This document shows, piece by piece, positions 14,681-14,769 of a stretch of DNA of 14,769 nucleotides; positions within the stretch are counted from its first letter, which is position 1, and every line of letters starts with the position of its first letter. Source of the stretch: Marinosulfonomonas sp. GTDB taxonomy: Bacteria > Pseudomonadota > Alphaproteobacteria > Rhodobacterales > Rhodobacteraceae. Made by a program: the position numbers and the translations under genes. The stretch is taken from positions 1-14,769 of the forward strand of contig JAFLKA010000116.1 in NCBI GenBank assembly GCA_022712735.1, in the 5' to 3' direction. A model generated the notes under the pieces. The model saw only the letters and a program-made list of their open reading frames with translations, searched no databases and was not told the DNA's origin.

Positions 14681-14769
14681 TGCGCGGGTTTATGGGCAGT
14701 TTGCGCGGGCAGGTCATTTTGTTGATTATCTTCGCGCTGTTGATTGCGCAGGCGGTCAGCCTCTGGCTG
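14680..14769 (+). CDS. Sensor histidine kinase, N-terminal fragment (runs off the right edge)
   Basis: ATG 14680 overlaps the response-regulator stop by one base. The 30 visible residues (SLRGQVILLIIFALLIAQAV and a little more) are a short basic start and then the first transmembrane helix, the standard opening of a membrane histidine kinase. HAMP, dimerisation and ATPase domains would lie beyond the window. The identity rests mainly on being coupled to an OmpR-family regulator. Confidence 0.7.
   Translation, partial: MRGFMGSLRGQVILLIIFALLIAQAVSLWL

Noticed and set aside
1..14769. CRISPR array, tRNA or rRNA genes
   Set aside because: No regularly spaced 25-40 base repeats and no cloverleaf or rRNA-like sequence were recognised by eye; no search tool was run.

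Overview
The window looks like an alphaproteobacterial, probably Rhodobacterales (roseobacter-type), accessory region. The grounds are protein style (compact sugar-nucleotide enzymes, DUF302, an EF-hand/Met-rich periplasmic protein), moderate GC and a canonical FNR-type box. No 16S or core marker is present, so the taxonomy is inference.

Layout. 1-226 (minus): N-terminal part of an XRE-type HTH regulator with a good sigma70-like promoter, running off the left edge. 227-672: mostly empty, with one doubtful 49-codon ORF. 673-10823: an exopolysaccharide-type locus. It holds a secreted Sel1-repeat protein (+), then convergent to it a UDP-glucose 6-dehydrogenase and, upstream of that, an LtaS/sulfatase-superfamily membrane enzyme with a C-terminal domain resembling CBM60 xylan-binding modules (both minus). 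Divergent from these is a tight + operon: UDP-xylose synthase, GalE-family 4-epimerase, cellulose-synthase-like GT2, and a secreted GH26-like glycoside hydrolase, ending in a textbook rho-independent terminator. The + operon has a perfect FNR-type box (TTGAT-N4-ATCAA) about 41 bp upstream of the start expected from a TACAAT -10 element, which is class II activator geometry.

How the genes fit together (inference). Ugd makes UDP-glucuronate, Uxs decarboxylates it to UDP-xylose, and the GalE-like enzyme may convert UDP-xylose to UDP-L-arabinose. The GT2 synthase would polymerise and export a pentose-containing or other beta-linked glycan. The GH26-like enzyme would trim or release it in the periplasm, and the Sel1 protein would act as a periplasmic scaffold. 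The membrane phosphatase-superfamily enzyme, carrying its own putative xylan-binding domain, may decorate the product. This candidate oxygen-regulated xylan/arabinan-like polysaccharide system is the most interesting content. No bcs, alginate, capsule or Wzx/Wzy genes are visible.

10889-11950 holds a hairpin-rich leader, a small secreted protein with a C-terminal cysteine pair, and about 500 bases with no believable gene. That empty stretch carries two sets of short repeats, GGGGCACTT and ACAGGGA, the latter including a perfect 22-bp palindrome; it looks like the end or attachment region of a mobile element. 11951-13786 (minus) is a decayed metal-resistance operon. It starts with an intact EF-hand/Met-rich exported protein and a 31-residue membrane peptide. 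A DUF302 gene follows, cut off and joined to the 3' part of a CopA-type copper ATPase that has lost its membrane channel, phosphorylation site and much of its nucleotide-binding domain. 13958-14769 (+) is an OmpR-family response regulator overlapping the start of its sensor kinase, which runs off the right edge.
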